From CAZMNY01 sp964567745 (GTDB lineage: Bacteria; Planctomycetota; Planctomycetia; Pirellulales; Pirellulaceae): a DNA stretch of 64,000 bases. The position numbers and the translations under genes were made by a program. This document shows, piece after piece, positions 35,453-44,400 of the stretch. Every line of letters starts with the position of its first letter. The stretch's first letter is position 1. Under the pieces are notes generated by a model. It had not been told where the DNA came from. It saw nothing but the letters and a program-made list of their open reading frames with translations, and did no database searches. Location: positions 23,914 through 87,913 of the forward strand of contig CAZMNY010000036.1 in the NCBI GenBank assembly GCA_964567745.1, read 5' to 3'.

Positions 35453-36196
35453 ATGGCCAAGTCCCCGAAGGTCGATGAGACGCCGATGATCGAGGCGGAC
35501 GGCCTTTCCAAGTTCTATGGATTGTTCGCCGCCAGCCGCGACGTTTCCTTTAAGGTCTACAAAGGTGAGGTCGTCGCTTTCCTGGGCCCGAACGGTGCCG
35601 GCAAGAGCACGACGATGAAGCTGCTCACGGGCTATTTGTCTCCATCGGAGGGAGTCGCTCGAATTGCCGGTCACGACATGAACACGGATCGAATTGCCGG
35701 CTCGGAACACCTCGGCTACCTGCCCGAAAACGGCCCGCTCTATCCCGATATGACGCCGCATAGCCTGCTCGATTTCTTCGCCGAGGCGAGAGGACTGGAA
35801 CGCAGTCGCAAAGCGGCGCGGATTGAGGCGGTTGTCGACATCTGCCAACTTCACAGCGTCTTGCAAAAGTCGATCAGCAAGCTGTCAAAGGGCTATCGAC
35901 AGCGCGTCGGCATGGCCCAGTCGCTGCTTCACGAACCGGACGTGTTGATCATGGATGAGCCGACAGCCGGATTGGATCCCAATCAGATCCGCGAAGTTCG
36001 CCAAACCATGCGTCGTTTGGGTGAAGAGAAGACGATTCTGCTCTCCACCCACATTCTTCAGGAAGTCGAAGCGATGGCCAGCCGCGTGATCATGATCAAC
36101 GAAGGGCGTTTGGTCTTCGACGGAACCGTGGAGGAGCTTGATCGGGGCAACGGACTAGAGGCTGCATTCCACGAATTAACCGGCGCCGGCACCTAG
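35453..36196 (+). CDS. ABC transporter ATPase (GldA-like)
   Basis: A 247-residue ATP-binding subunit with Walker A GPNGAGKST, signature LSKGYRQRVGMAQSLL, Walker B VLIMDEPTAGLDP and the H-loop STHILQEVEAM. It is the ABC-2-type or GldA/NosF class that works with ABC-2 membrane proteins and the Gldg-type auxiliary domain. The next gene, 131 bp downstream, encodes exactly such a GldF-GldG-like fusion, so they likely form one exporter. The start ATG 35453 has GGAG about 7 nt upstream. The cargo is unknown; planctomycetes are not known to glide by the Bacteroidetes mechanism. Confidence 0.88.
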   Translation: MAKSPKVDETPMIEADGLSKFYGLFAASRDVSFKVYKGEVVAFLGPNGAGKSTTMKLLTGYLSPSEGVARIAGHDMNTDRIAGSEHLGYLPENGPLYPDMTPHSLLDFFAEARGLERSRKAARIEAVVDICQLHSVLQKSISKLSKGYRQRVGMAQSLLHEPDVLIMDEPTAGLDPNQIREVRQTMRRLGEEKTILLSTHILQEVEAMASRVIMINEGRLVFDGTVEELDRGNGLEAAFHELTGAGT

Positions 36197-36327
36197 ATCG
36201 CGTTCGAGTCCCGAACCAGCGCGGCTCCGAGCCGTCTCATGAGAAGCTGACTTGCGTATCGATCCTTCGATTCTAAGCATCGCTCAAAACCGCCTATCAC
36301 TTGCACAGAGAATAAAGCGAAACTTCA

Positions 36328-39219
36328 ATGCCTGAACTGATTGAATTCATGCAACTGCTGCTCTATGACGCGGTCTTTGTGGGAGTGTATATCCTCGCAC
36401 TGCTCCCATTGGCGGCTTGTCGCCGAGCGGCGTTCGCTGTGTTGAAACGTAACTTCTTCGGTTACTTTTCGAACCCAACCGGCTACGTCTTCCTCTGCAT
36501 CTTCGTGTTGATGACCTCGTTCTTCGCCTTTTGGCCTCACGAGTTTTTCAACGCCAATCTCGCCAATCTAGACCAGCTCAACAAAGTCATTCCTTTGGTG
36601 ATGTTGATCTTTATCCCGGCCATCACGATGAGTATCTGGTCGGAGGAGAAGAGACAAGGCACAGACGAGTTGCTATTGACGCTGCCGGCGGGCGACTTTG
36701 ATATCGTCGTTGGCAAGTTTCTCGCTGCCGCATCGATCTTTTCCGTCTCGCTCGTCTTCTCTCAATTCGCCAACTACATGGTGCTCGCTCGCCTTAGCTA
36801 CGGCAACTTGGACACCGGTCTCTTTTTCTCGACCTACATCGGCTATTGGATGATGGGTCTTAGCATGTTGGCCCTGGGAATGATGGCGTCGTTTCTCACG
36901 GGCAACTTGACGGTCGGCTTCATCCTCGGCGTGCTTTTCAACGTGCCGCTCGCGTTGGCCTCAAACGCCGACTTGATGTTCACCGATACCGAGATCGCTC
37001 GAGCCGTTCAGGCGTGGAGCCTTGGCGACCATTTTGACGATTTTGGCCGAGGTGTGTTAAGCGTCACGGCGGCTGTCTATTTTCTGCTCATTGCGCTGAT
37101 GGGTCTTTACGTCAGCATGGTTTTGATCGGCAAGCGGCACTGGTCCGGGGGCCGCGACGGCGACTCGATGCTGGTGCACTATGTTGTCCGCACAATTGCG
37201 CTGATATTCGTTGTCGCCGGGGTGACGTTTGTCTTCGGCAATTGGGTCGCAATTCGAGTGCTGCGCTATGATGCGACCGAAAATAAGAGCGCATCGCTTT
37301 CGGCCCAGACGAGGCAGATCATCGCCAAACTGGATCCGGATCATCCGATCCATATCGAAGCCTTCATCAGCAACAACATTCCGGAACTCTACGTTCAGAC
37401 CAAGTACGACTTGATCTCACTGCTAAAGGAGTTCGATCAGTCGGGTGGCAACAATGTGCGGGTCATCTTGCACGACAATCTGGAACTCTCGACGAAAGAG
37501 GCCGTTTCTGCTGAGGACCGTTTCGGCATCACTCGCCGCACGATTCAGACTCGATCCCGCGGCGCGATGCGAGAAGAACAGATCATCATGGGCGCCGTGT
37601 TCCAGAGCGGCCTGCAGAAAGTGGTTGTGCCATTCTTCGATCACGGGATTCCGGTCGAGTACGAGATTGTTCGTTCGGTGGCCACAGTGGCCAAGAAGAA
37701 GAAACTAAAAATTGGCATCGTCCGCACCGACGCTCAAATGATGGGCGGCTTCAGCATGGCTGGCGGCCAACCGCGCCAACTGCCTCAACAAGGCATCGTC
37801 ACGGAGATGGCGAAACAATACGACGTTGAGGAGATCGATCCGAGCACGCAAATCTCGACGGATCTTTACGACGCGATGTTTGTCGTTCAACCCTCATCGC
37901 TCGATCCGCCCGGGATGGAAAACGTCATTGAGGCGATTAGCAAGGGAATTCCGACAGCCATATTTGAAGATCCTCGACCGAGTTTCATGCAGCAGGCGCC
38001 TGGTACAGGCGATCCGAAGCAGGCGGGCGGCGGAATGATGGGCATGATGGGCCGGCCCCAAAACGTGCCAAAGGGCGACATCCAAAAGCTGTGGCGGACG
38101 CTTGGAATTCAAGTCGAGGGTGACACCGGATTTGACCGCCAATTTCGGCCCAACTTGGTTTGGCAAGAATACAACCCCTATCCAAGAATCCAGGTCCCGA
38201 TTCCCGACCAGTGGATCTTCGCCTCGGAATTGGCACCGGGTGGAATCGGCTCCGTTAATGCCGATAGTCAAGTCACCTCGGGTCTGGTGGAAGTCCTCTT
38301 CCCGATACCGGGATATATCAACAAGCGAGCCGACAGCAAGTTCGAATTTACGCCGCTGCTCAAAACTGGCACCGTTCAGTCGGGCACCATTTCAGACGAG
38401 GCGTATCGTCGAGTAATGCAGACGGCGGGCCGAGATCCCAACGCCATCAAAGCGGAACAAGGTGCGCCGTCGGAAACCGACTATATCTTGGCCGCCCACA
38501 TTCAAGACCCTGAGGGAAAAGATAACAAGGGCGACGATAAGTCGTCTGATGACGCGAGTTCCGGGCATGGAAAACTCAACGTCATTTATGTCGCCGACAT
38601 CGACATCATGTCCGACGCATTCCTCACCCTTCGAGCTCGCCCCGATCAGGGAATGGAAGTGAAATGGAATTTCGAAAATGTCACCTTCCTGCTGAACGTC
38701 TTTGACGAGTTGACGGGCGACACCGATTACATTTCGATTCGCAAACGAAAACCGAGCCACTATACGCTCCGTGTCGTCGAGTTCAGCGCGGCCCAAGCTC
38801 GTAAAGATGAGCAGACGGCGCGCGAAAAGTTTCAAAAAGAATTTCAAGACGAACTCGACAAGAAGCGGGACGAGATCAACAAGATCGTTGAGAAGTTGCA
38901 GAACGAGCTCGATGAACTTCGCAAAGACCCGAATGCCGATCCCGCTCAGATGCAATACATCCTTCAGCGACACTTGATTGAACAGGAACGCGCCAATCGC
39001 CGGATTGCCGTGTTGCAGGAACAACTTGAGCTTGATCGCGACCGAAAGATTCGCAATATCCGGCGGGAAGCCGATGCGAAGATTTCGGCAATCCAGAATA
39101 GCTTCAAACTGTGGGCGATCGTCCTACCGCCAATCCCTCCGTTATTTTTGGGGATTCTGGTGTTCGTCGTCCGCTTGTTGCGCGAACGCGAAGGCGTCGC
39201 CAAGTCTCGCTTGAGGTAA
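36328..39219 (+). CDS. GldF-GldG-like fused ABC permease and auxiliary protein
   Basis: A 963-residue protein that fuses two functions separate in Bacteroidetes. Residues 1-290 are an ABC-2 permease with about six helices (VLKRNFFGYFSNPTGYVFL, MSIWSEEKRQGTDELLLTLP). Residues about 300-640 are a periplasmic Gldg-like ABC_transp_aux domain (ENKSASLSAQTRQIIAKLD, GIPTAIFEDPRPSFM). A long charged coiled coil (about 805-905) and a last transmembrane helix (LPPIPPLFLGILVFVVRLL) complete it. It should combine the membrane channel with a periplasmic stalk, driven by the ATPase encoded before it. Confidence 0.85.
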   Translation: MPELIEFMQLLLYDAVFVGVYILALLPLAACRRAAFAVLKRNFFGYFSNPTGYVFLCIFVLMTSFFAFWPHEFFNANLANLDQLNKVIPLVMLIFIPAITMSIWSEEKRQGTDELLLTLPAGDFDIVVGKFLAAASIFSVSLVFSQFANYMVLARLSYGNLDTGLFFSTYIGYWMMGLSMLALGMMASFLTGNLTVGFILGVLFNVPLALASNADLMFTDTEIARAVQAWSLGDHFDDFGRGVLSVTAAVYFLLIALMGLYVSMVLIGKRHWSGGRDGDSMLVHYVVRTIALIFVVAGVTFVFGNWVAIRVLRYDATENKSASLSAQTRQIIAKLDPDHPIHIEAFISNNIPELYVQTKYDLISLLKEFDQSGGNNVRVILHDNLELSTKEAVSAEDRFGITRRTIQTRSRGAMREEQIIMGAVFQSGLQKVVVPFFDHGIPVEYEIVRSVATVAKKKKLKIGIVRTDAQMMGGFSMAGGQPRQLPQQGIVTEMAKQYDVEEIDPSTQISTDLYDAMFVVQPSSLDPPGMENVIEAISKGIPTAIFEDPRPSFMQQAPGTGDPKQAGGGMMGMMGRPQNVPKGDIQKLWRTLGIQVEGDTGFDRQFRPNLVWQEYNPYPRIQVPIPDQWIFASELAPGGIGSVNADSQVTSGLVEVLFPIPGYINKRADSKFEFTPLLKTGTVQSGTISDEAYRRVMQTAGRDPNAIKAEQGAPSETDYILAAHIQDPEGKDNKGDDKSSDDASSGHGKLNVIYVADIDIMSDAFLTLRARPDQGMEVKWNFENVTFLLNVFDELTGDTDYISIRKRKPSHYTLRVVEFSAAQARKDEQTAREKFQKEFQDELDKKRDEINKIVEKLQNELDELRKDPNADPAQMQYILQRHLIEQERANRRIAVLQEQLELDRDRKIRNIRREADAKISAIQNSFKLWAIVLPPIPPLFLGILVFVVRLLREREGVAKSRLR

Positions 39220-39304
39220 GTCTCGTGGCGGACGCCGCACGGCGAGCCGCCAAGCAAAAACTGTACATTTCCGAAACGTTAATAACGTCGCTGGAACGAG
39301 TCTC

Positions 39305-40924
39305 ATGAACGAACTCCGAAAAACGTTGATTTACTGCATTTGCGCCCTCATCGCCGTTGCGGCTGCCGCCTTGGCGAGACCGAGGTCGGTCACCGTTGAC
39401 GCCGAAATCCAGAGTATGATCGGCAAACCGTTGTTCGAAAGATTTGACGATCCGGCCAAAGCAGCCAGCCTTGAGATCGTCGAGTTCGATGAAGGCGTCG
39501 CCGAGAAATCAACGTTTAAGGTTGCTCGTGATCGTCAATCGAAAGCGTGGACGATCCCGTCGCATCACAAGTATCCAGCCGACGCGGACGAGCAGATGCG
39601 AGACGCCGCGCTCGCATTGATCGATCTGAATGTCATCGGTGTTGCATCCCGGCTCGCAAGCGACCACGAATTGTACGGTGTGATCGCGCCCGATGCCGAC
39701 TTGAAGGTCAGCACGCAGGGTGTCGGCAAGATGGCGATTGCCAAAGACGCCAAGGACGTCGCGTTGGCGGAGATCATTATCGGAAAAAGCGTCAAAGAAA
39801 GCCCGGGACAACGGTTCGTACGTCGTCGCGGCGAAGAGCCTGTTTACGTGGTCAGGATCGACCCTGCGAAGTTGCCAACCGAATTCGAACGTTGGATCGA
39901 GAAAGACCTGCTCAAGCTCACCGCCTTCGACGTCGAAACACTGAGCCTCCGCGACTACTCGGTGCTCATTCGAGGCAACCGATTCCAGATCGATCAACGA
40001 CTGCAAATCGATGCCCGTTTCGAAACAACCGCTGGCAAATGGCAGCTGGATGAAATGTTCACATTCGACGGGCGAGGCGGCGCGGTTCCCGCTCAACTGC
40101 TCGACGAAGAAGAGCTCAACACGACTCGCCTGAACGAAGTAAAGACCGCCCTCGATGAATTGGAAATCGTCGACGTCGTTCGCAAGCCCGATGGACTCGG
40201 CGCCGATCTGCGAGCGAGCAAGGCGTTTTTGGAAGACCGGGCCAATCGTGACGACTTGATGAAACGCGGATTCTACGTTTTGCCAATCGGCGCCAACCAA
40301 GAGAATGTTCTCACCTCGGCTAACGGTGAGATTCATGTGGCGACTCGAGACGGAGTTCGGTACATCCTTCGCTTCGGCAACACGACCGGCACGCAAGATG
40401 AACAAGGACAGTTGAACCGATTCTTGTTTGTGACCGCAGAGGTCGATCACTCCAAGATCCCCAAGCCTATCCTCGCTCCGCTTCCCATCGCAGCCAAACC
40501 AAAAGGCGACGCGAAACCCGAAGAAAAGAAAGACGGCGAGAAGAAAGAAGAGGACAAGAAGGACGGTGAAACGGCAGACGACAAGGCCGAAGACACGTTG
40601 CCGGAAGGGGCCATCACCGAAGGCGAAGCCGAGCAGATCGCCGACCCCGACCAATTGGTCGCGGCTCGCGAGCGAGTGACTCGCGAAAACAGTCGTAAGA
40701 TGGACGAGTACAACGAGAAGTTGAAGAAAGCCGAAACGGAAGTACGCGACTTGCAGAACCGATTCGGCGATTGGTACTACATCATCTCCAACGACGTCTA
40801 TAAGAAGATCCACCTCGGCCGAGCCGACATCATTCAAGAGCGAACCGGAGGCGGAGTCGAGAGTTTCGGAATCGACGCCCTTCGCGACCTCCAGAATCAA
40901 GGACTCGAAGGCGCCAAGCCCTAG
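39305..40924 (+). CDS. DUF4340 protein of the Gld-like operon
   Basis: A 539-residue protein with one N-terminal hydrophobic helix (TLIYCICALIAVAAAALA) and then beta-rich DUF4340 repeats (WTIPSHHKYPADADEQMRDAALALIDL, GFYVLPIGANQENVLTSANGE). A Lys/Glu/Asp-rich linker follows at about residues 400-440, then a C-terminal helical region. DUF4340 proteins regularly follow GldAFG-like ABC genes and are presumed periplasmic partners, anchored by the N-terminal helix. The gap from the fusion gene is 85 bp on the same strand. Confidence 0.85.
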   Translation: MNELRKTLIYCICALIAVAAAALARPRSVTVDAEIQSMIGKPLFERFDDPAKAASLEIVEFDEGVAEKSTFKVARDRQSKAWTIPSHHKYPADADEQMRDAALALIDLNVIGVASRLASDHELYGVIAPDADLKVSTQGVGKMAIAKDAKDVALAEIIIGKSVKESPGQRFVRRRGEEPVYVVRIDPAKLPTEFERWIEKDLLKLTAFDVETLSLRDYSVLIRGNRFQIDQRLQIDARFETTAGKWQLDEMFTFDGRGGAVPAQLLDEEELNTTRLNEVKTALDELEIVDVVRKPDGLGADLRASKAFLEDRANRDDLMKRGFYVLPIGANQENVLTSANGEIHVATRDGVRYILRFGNTTGTQDEQGQLNRFLFVTAEVDHSKIPKPILAPLPIAAKPKGDAKPEEKKDGEKKEEDKKDGETADDKAEDTLPEGAITEGEAEQIADPDQLVAARERVTRENSRKMDEYNEKLKKAETEVRDLQNRFGDWYYIISNDVYKKIHLGRADIIQERTGGGVESFGIDALRDLQNQGLEGAKP

Positions 40925-41079
40925 AGGATCTCGCGTTGCCAAGGTGGCATGCAAAGCAATGCATACCGAATCAGACCCCCACGTGCTTGCCTCGTGCTGG
41001 TGAATCAGGTTCAAGAGCTAATGCGCCAATACGCCCCGATGCACAATGCAACGATTGGCCTCTCTTCGAAAGTCGGAAG

Positions 41080-41106
41080 AAAAAAACCAACGAGCTTGCT
41101 CGTTGG
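41080..41106 (-). terminator. Rho-independent terminator of the giant-protein operon
   Basis: CCAACGAGC (41087-41095) and GCTCGTTGG (41098-41106) form a perfect 9-bp stem. Reading the minus strand, it is followed by TTTTTT and CTTCC. It lies about 360 bp after the minus-strand stop codon at 41464, so it should end the long transcript of the giant-protein genes. The same palindromic core (AACGAGCTTGCTCGTT) recurs at 41261 as a dispersed repeat. Confidence 0.65.
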
Positions 41107-41123
41107 GCGAATCAGATTAGCAG

Positions 41124-41232
41124 CTAGTGCCGCGTCAACTCTAAAAATGGGGGTTGGCTTCGTCGTAACTTGACTTGGCGGCGTACGATACAAACACTGG
41201 GATCCTAATTCTTAGTGTTGACGCTGCACTAG
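41124..41232. mobile_element. MITE-like element B (109 bp, CTAGTGC termini)
   Basis: A short non-coding element bounded by near-perfect terminal inverted repeats: CTAGTGCCGCGTCAAC at 41124-41139 and GTTGACGCTGCACTAG at 41217-41232 (15 of 16 positions pair). It has no ORF. The TA inside CTAG could be the duplicated target of an IS630/Tc1-mariner-type transposase, which is inference. It sits in the intergenic repeat cluster 40925-41463 and differs internally from element A, but shares the CTAGTGC termini. Confidence 0.65.
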
Positions 41233-41260
41233 TCGATATCGACGACACAACCAAGACCTC

Positions 41261-41276
41261 AACGAGCTTGCTCGTT
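41261..41276. repeat. Dispersed palindrome AACGAGCTTGCTCGTT
   Basis: AACGAGC and GCTCGTT flank a TT loop. The same palindrome forms the core of the terminator at 41087-41106, a near copy with one extra A lies at 56253-56269, and half a copy at 56339-56348. Several copies are followed by GAATCAG(G/A)TT, so the conserved unit is longer than the palindrome. It is a REP-like dispersed element. Confidence 0.6.
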
Positions 41277-41294
41277 CGGTGAATCAGATTCACT

Positions 41295-41390
41295 CTAGTG
41301 CTGTGTTACAGCTTGGAATTGGGATCGACAATTCGTTTGGTCAACGCCCGCCACGGCGAATCGGGTGCGCCAGGCGTAACGCAGCTCTAG
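41295..41390. mobile_element. MITE-like element A, copy 1 (96 bp)
   Basis: Starts CTAGTGCTGTGTTACAG at 41295 and ends GTAACGCAGCTCTAG at 41390. A second copy with the same 77-bp left core lies at 56369-56476. Copy 1 lacks 12 bp of the right part and has a changed right end (GCAGCTCTAG versus GCAGCACTAG). It is non-coding, with terminal inverted repeats and two copies 15 kb apart, so a non-autonomous transposable element is the best explanation. Confidence 0.8.
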
Positions 41391-41463
41391 TGTGCCACTG
41401 CGGCACCCAAGACGATCGTTTCTCGCAGACTTGAACGACGATGGCGGAATCGGCCGTACGCCG

Positions 41464-44400
41464 CTACATTCGGGCGGCTCGACGAAATCGGGTGAGGCGT
41501 TGCAGGCCGAGCCAACCGAGGAGAACGACGATGATGATCGATATCGAGCTGATGCGGCCGACGAGCGAACGCGATATGCCTTGGCCGCGAATCTCAACGT
41601 CCTTATCGATCGTCGTGAATCGCACCTCCACGCCTCGCATCGGTAACATGATATCGAGACTGGCCAATTGACCTGCCAGCGGATTGTTGATCGGGATTCC
41701 CGAGGCAACGTCTCGGTCAAGATCGTCATCGCGTTGAGCCAGACGCGTCGCCCCGTCCGCGATGACAACGCCGCCAACCGCCGTTCGGTTGGGTTGCGCC
41801 GTACTGCGGTCACGCGCCGCTTGTTCCGTCGCATACCGCGCCCTCTCAGACGAAAACTGACGATTCAAAGCCGACAATTCCGCCGCGGTCTGTCCATGCG
41901 ATTGATTGGCGAGCCGCTCTTGATACTGTTGGGCAAGCGCCTGATTTGATTGCGAGACGCCCGAACGGCGTGAGCTCCTGCGGTTTGCGTCGGGGCTGCC
42001 GGCTGGCTTCTCCGCCGCCTGCTTGCGCCCTCCGAAGGCGTTGAGCTTCTGACCCTTGCCCAGGAACCGATCCTCGAGGATGGCCTCTTGCTGTTGAAGG
42101 CCTTCCGATTGGTCGAGTAGGCGCCGCGACTTTCCCTTGCTCTTGGCAGCGCCGCTTTGCCCCGGCTTTTTCGAATCGTCGGTTCGGTTGCCCAACTTGT
42201 TGCGATAGAACCAACCCTTGTCGAACGCTTCGCCTCGTTTGGCCTGGCGCTCATTGAAGTCGCGAATCGACTGGCCGCTGAAGTTCGAGCCGGCTGTTTC
42301 TCCCTCAATGGTTGTTCCGCTGTTCTTCTGATATTCGTAGAAGTCGTTGAATCTCGTACGATTGTCGACGATGCCATTGATCCCTTCGTCCATGTCGTTC
42401 AGGTTGTCGATTTGAGCTTCCGCGTCGCGGAGCGCGTCGATATTGCCGGCAAACTCCTTCGAGAGCGCCGCGTCTCGACCGCCTTGATCGTAGGATTGCA
42501 GGGCCAACCCGAGTTGCTTCAGGTTGTTCGTCGCGCGAGCTCGTCGATAAGCATTCTTGCTATTAAGAGCATCCGACGCCTTCTCGATTTGTTGACGAAT
42601 GTAGTTTGAATAATCTTTGACGAACACGGAATCGTCAGAGACTTGCCCCATCGATTCCCCAAACCACCAACGATGCGATTCCGGAAGGAACAATCGTACC
42701 TGACTCAGCTCAACTTTGACCTTACTGGTCTTGATCAACGGAAAAGCGACGCTCGACCAAGCTCGGATCTTGGACATGCTGCCGCCATACTGAAGACGGA
42801 CCGTAAAGTTAGGATCGCCAACGGCCGTCTTAACGAGCGGGATGCGAACGAATTGTGAGCCGTTGCTCGACTGCGCCGGCTTAACCGGCTCGTCGGCGAC
42901 GATCGCCGTCCACAATTTCGCGCCAGCGGGCATTTCGATTTCCAGGTATTGCTCCGTCGTGTTGTCGATGTGGTAGACCTGCTCGCCGCGATAGACGCCG
43001 GCCGCGTCGAGCGCGAGTCTCGTTTCGGAGAGCTCGATACGGGCCCCCACGGTCTCGACTTCCGCTCGCGACTTCGATTCGTACTCGAGGACCGGGTTGT
43101 CGCGAACCGCGTACGCTCGATTCAAGTTGACGCCGGCAAGCTCCGGCGGAGGCGTGCGGCGACTCATTTGCTCAACGCCCGTTTGATGAACGATCAGCTC
43201 GTCCCGACTGGCGTTTTCCAGCGTGATGTACTGCTGAAACGTATCGCCATCGGCCGACTTGATAATCGGAATCGGCGCCGTGTGCGTGCCGTTCCCATGC
43301 AGCCGGTCGTTTTCGACAACGACGATGATCTCACCCAGCAATTCCTCTTGCAGCTCCAGTCGCACGTCAATCCGTTGATCATCTCCTTCAACAGGCGTCA
43401 TGATCTTGCGTCGCAGCGTAGGGGCCTGAATCCGAGCGTTCCTCATCGTCGCCGGGATGGTGAACGACAAGTTGCGTACGCCCGCGTTGCTGACCACAAA
43501 CCTCAACATAATCGACTCTTCTATCGTTTGATCGGTCACGCGAATATTGGTGACCGTGGTCGCCGAGAGCTTAGGAGGTTTTGGCGTCGTGATCAGGTCG
43601 CCCGAATACGTTCCGGAACTGAAGTCCAAAACCCATTGCGCAAGCCGCTTGTTTCCGGCACTCAACCAACCCTGCACACGGCGCAGAGCCGGTGAATTCG
43701 AACCTCGAACCGGATGGGCCTGCAGCCCGTTGAGGTTGCGCGGCTGAACTTGGAAACCGGTGTCGCAATTGACGACAATCTGCCCTTCATTCGAACTTGC
43801 ATCCTGCAAGGCAATCGTGGGCACCGGCGTCGTCTGACCAACCGCCTGATCCGCGAATTGGCCAGACAACACGATGGCGAATTGGCCACGTTGAGCTGTT
43901 AAGAAAAAGAGATGAATCTGCTGCGTTTGATCGATGGAAATAGCTGACCAATCCATCAGAGATTCGGCACTCACACGCTCGACTTGCAGGTTGGAGGGGG
44001 CTTCGAACACCAAGTGATGCAGACCATGATCGCCCGAGTCGATCTGAGCTAGCGTCTCCAAACGCGTTGAGTCTTTGCCAATGTGAATCAAGGTTTGCCA
44101 CTTCGCTGTTAAGCGAGCTTTGTCGATCGTCACGGGGGATGCGGCGAGCTTGATGTTAAAGCCCGTTGTGGAGAATCGGAACGCTTGAAAATTGCGCAGT
44201 CCAAGCGGGCTCTGTCCAACTTTCTTCGAGTCGACAACTGCCTGAACGACTTTCGCGTCCAGATCGGTTTGCGACACGCCCAGTTGCTCGGAAACCACGA
44301 GTTCGATCATTGGACTGCGACGAATGAAAATCCGGCCTTGATGCAAAGCGGCATCGGCGGCTGTCACCGTCGGCGCAGACACCTCAGTTAAATCTCCCGC

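Noticed and set aside
39509..41014. Long minus-strand frame opposite the DUF4340 gene (501 codons)
   Set aside because: It is antisense to a gene with clear family features and good operon context; it has no motif or ribosome-binding site of its own.
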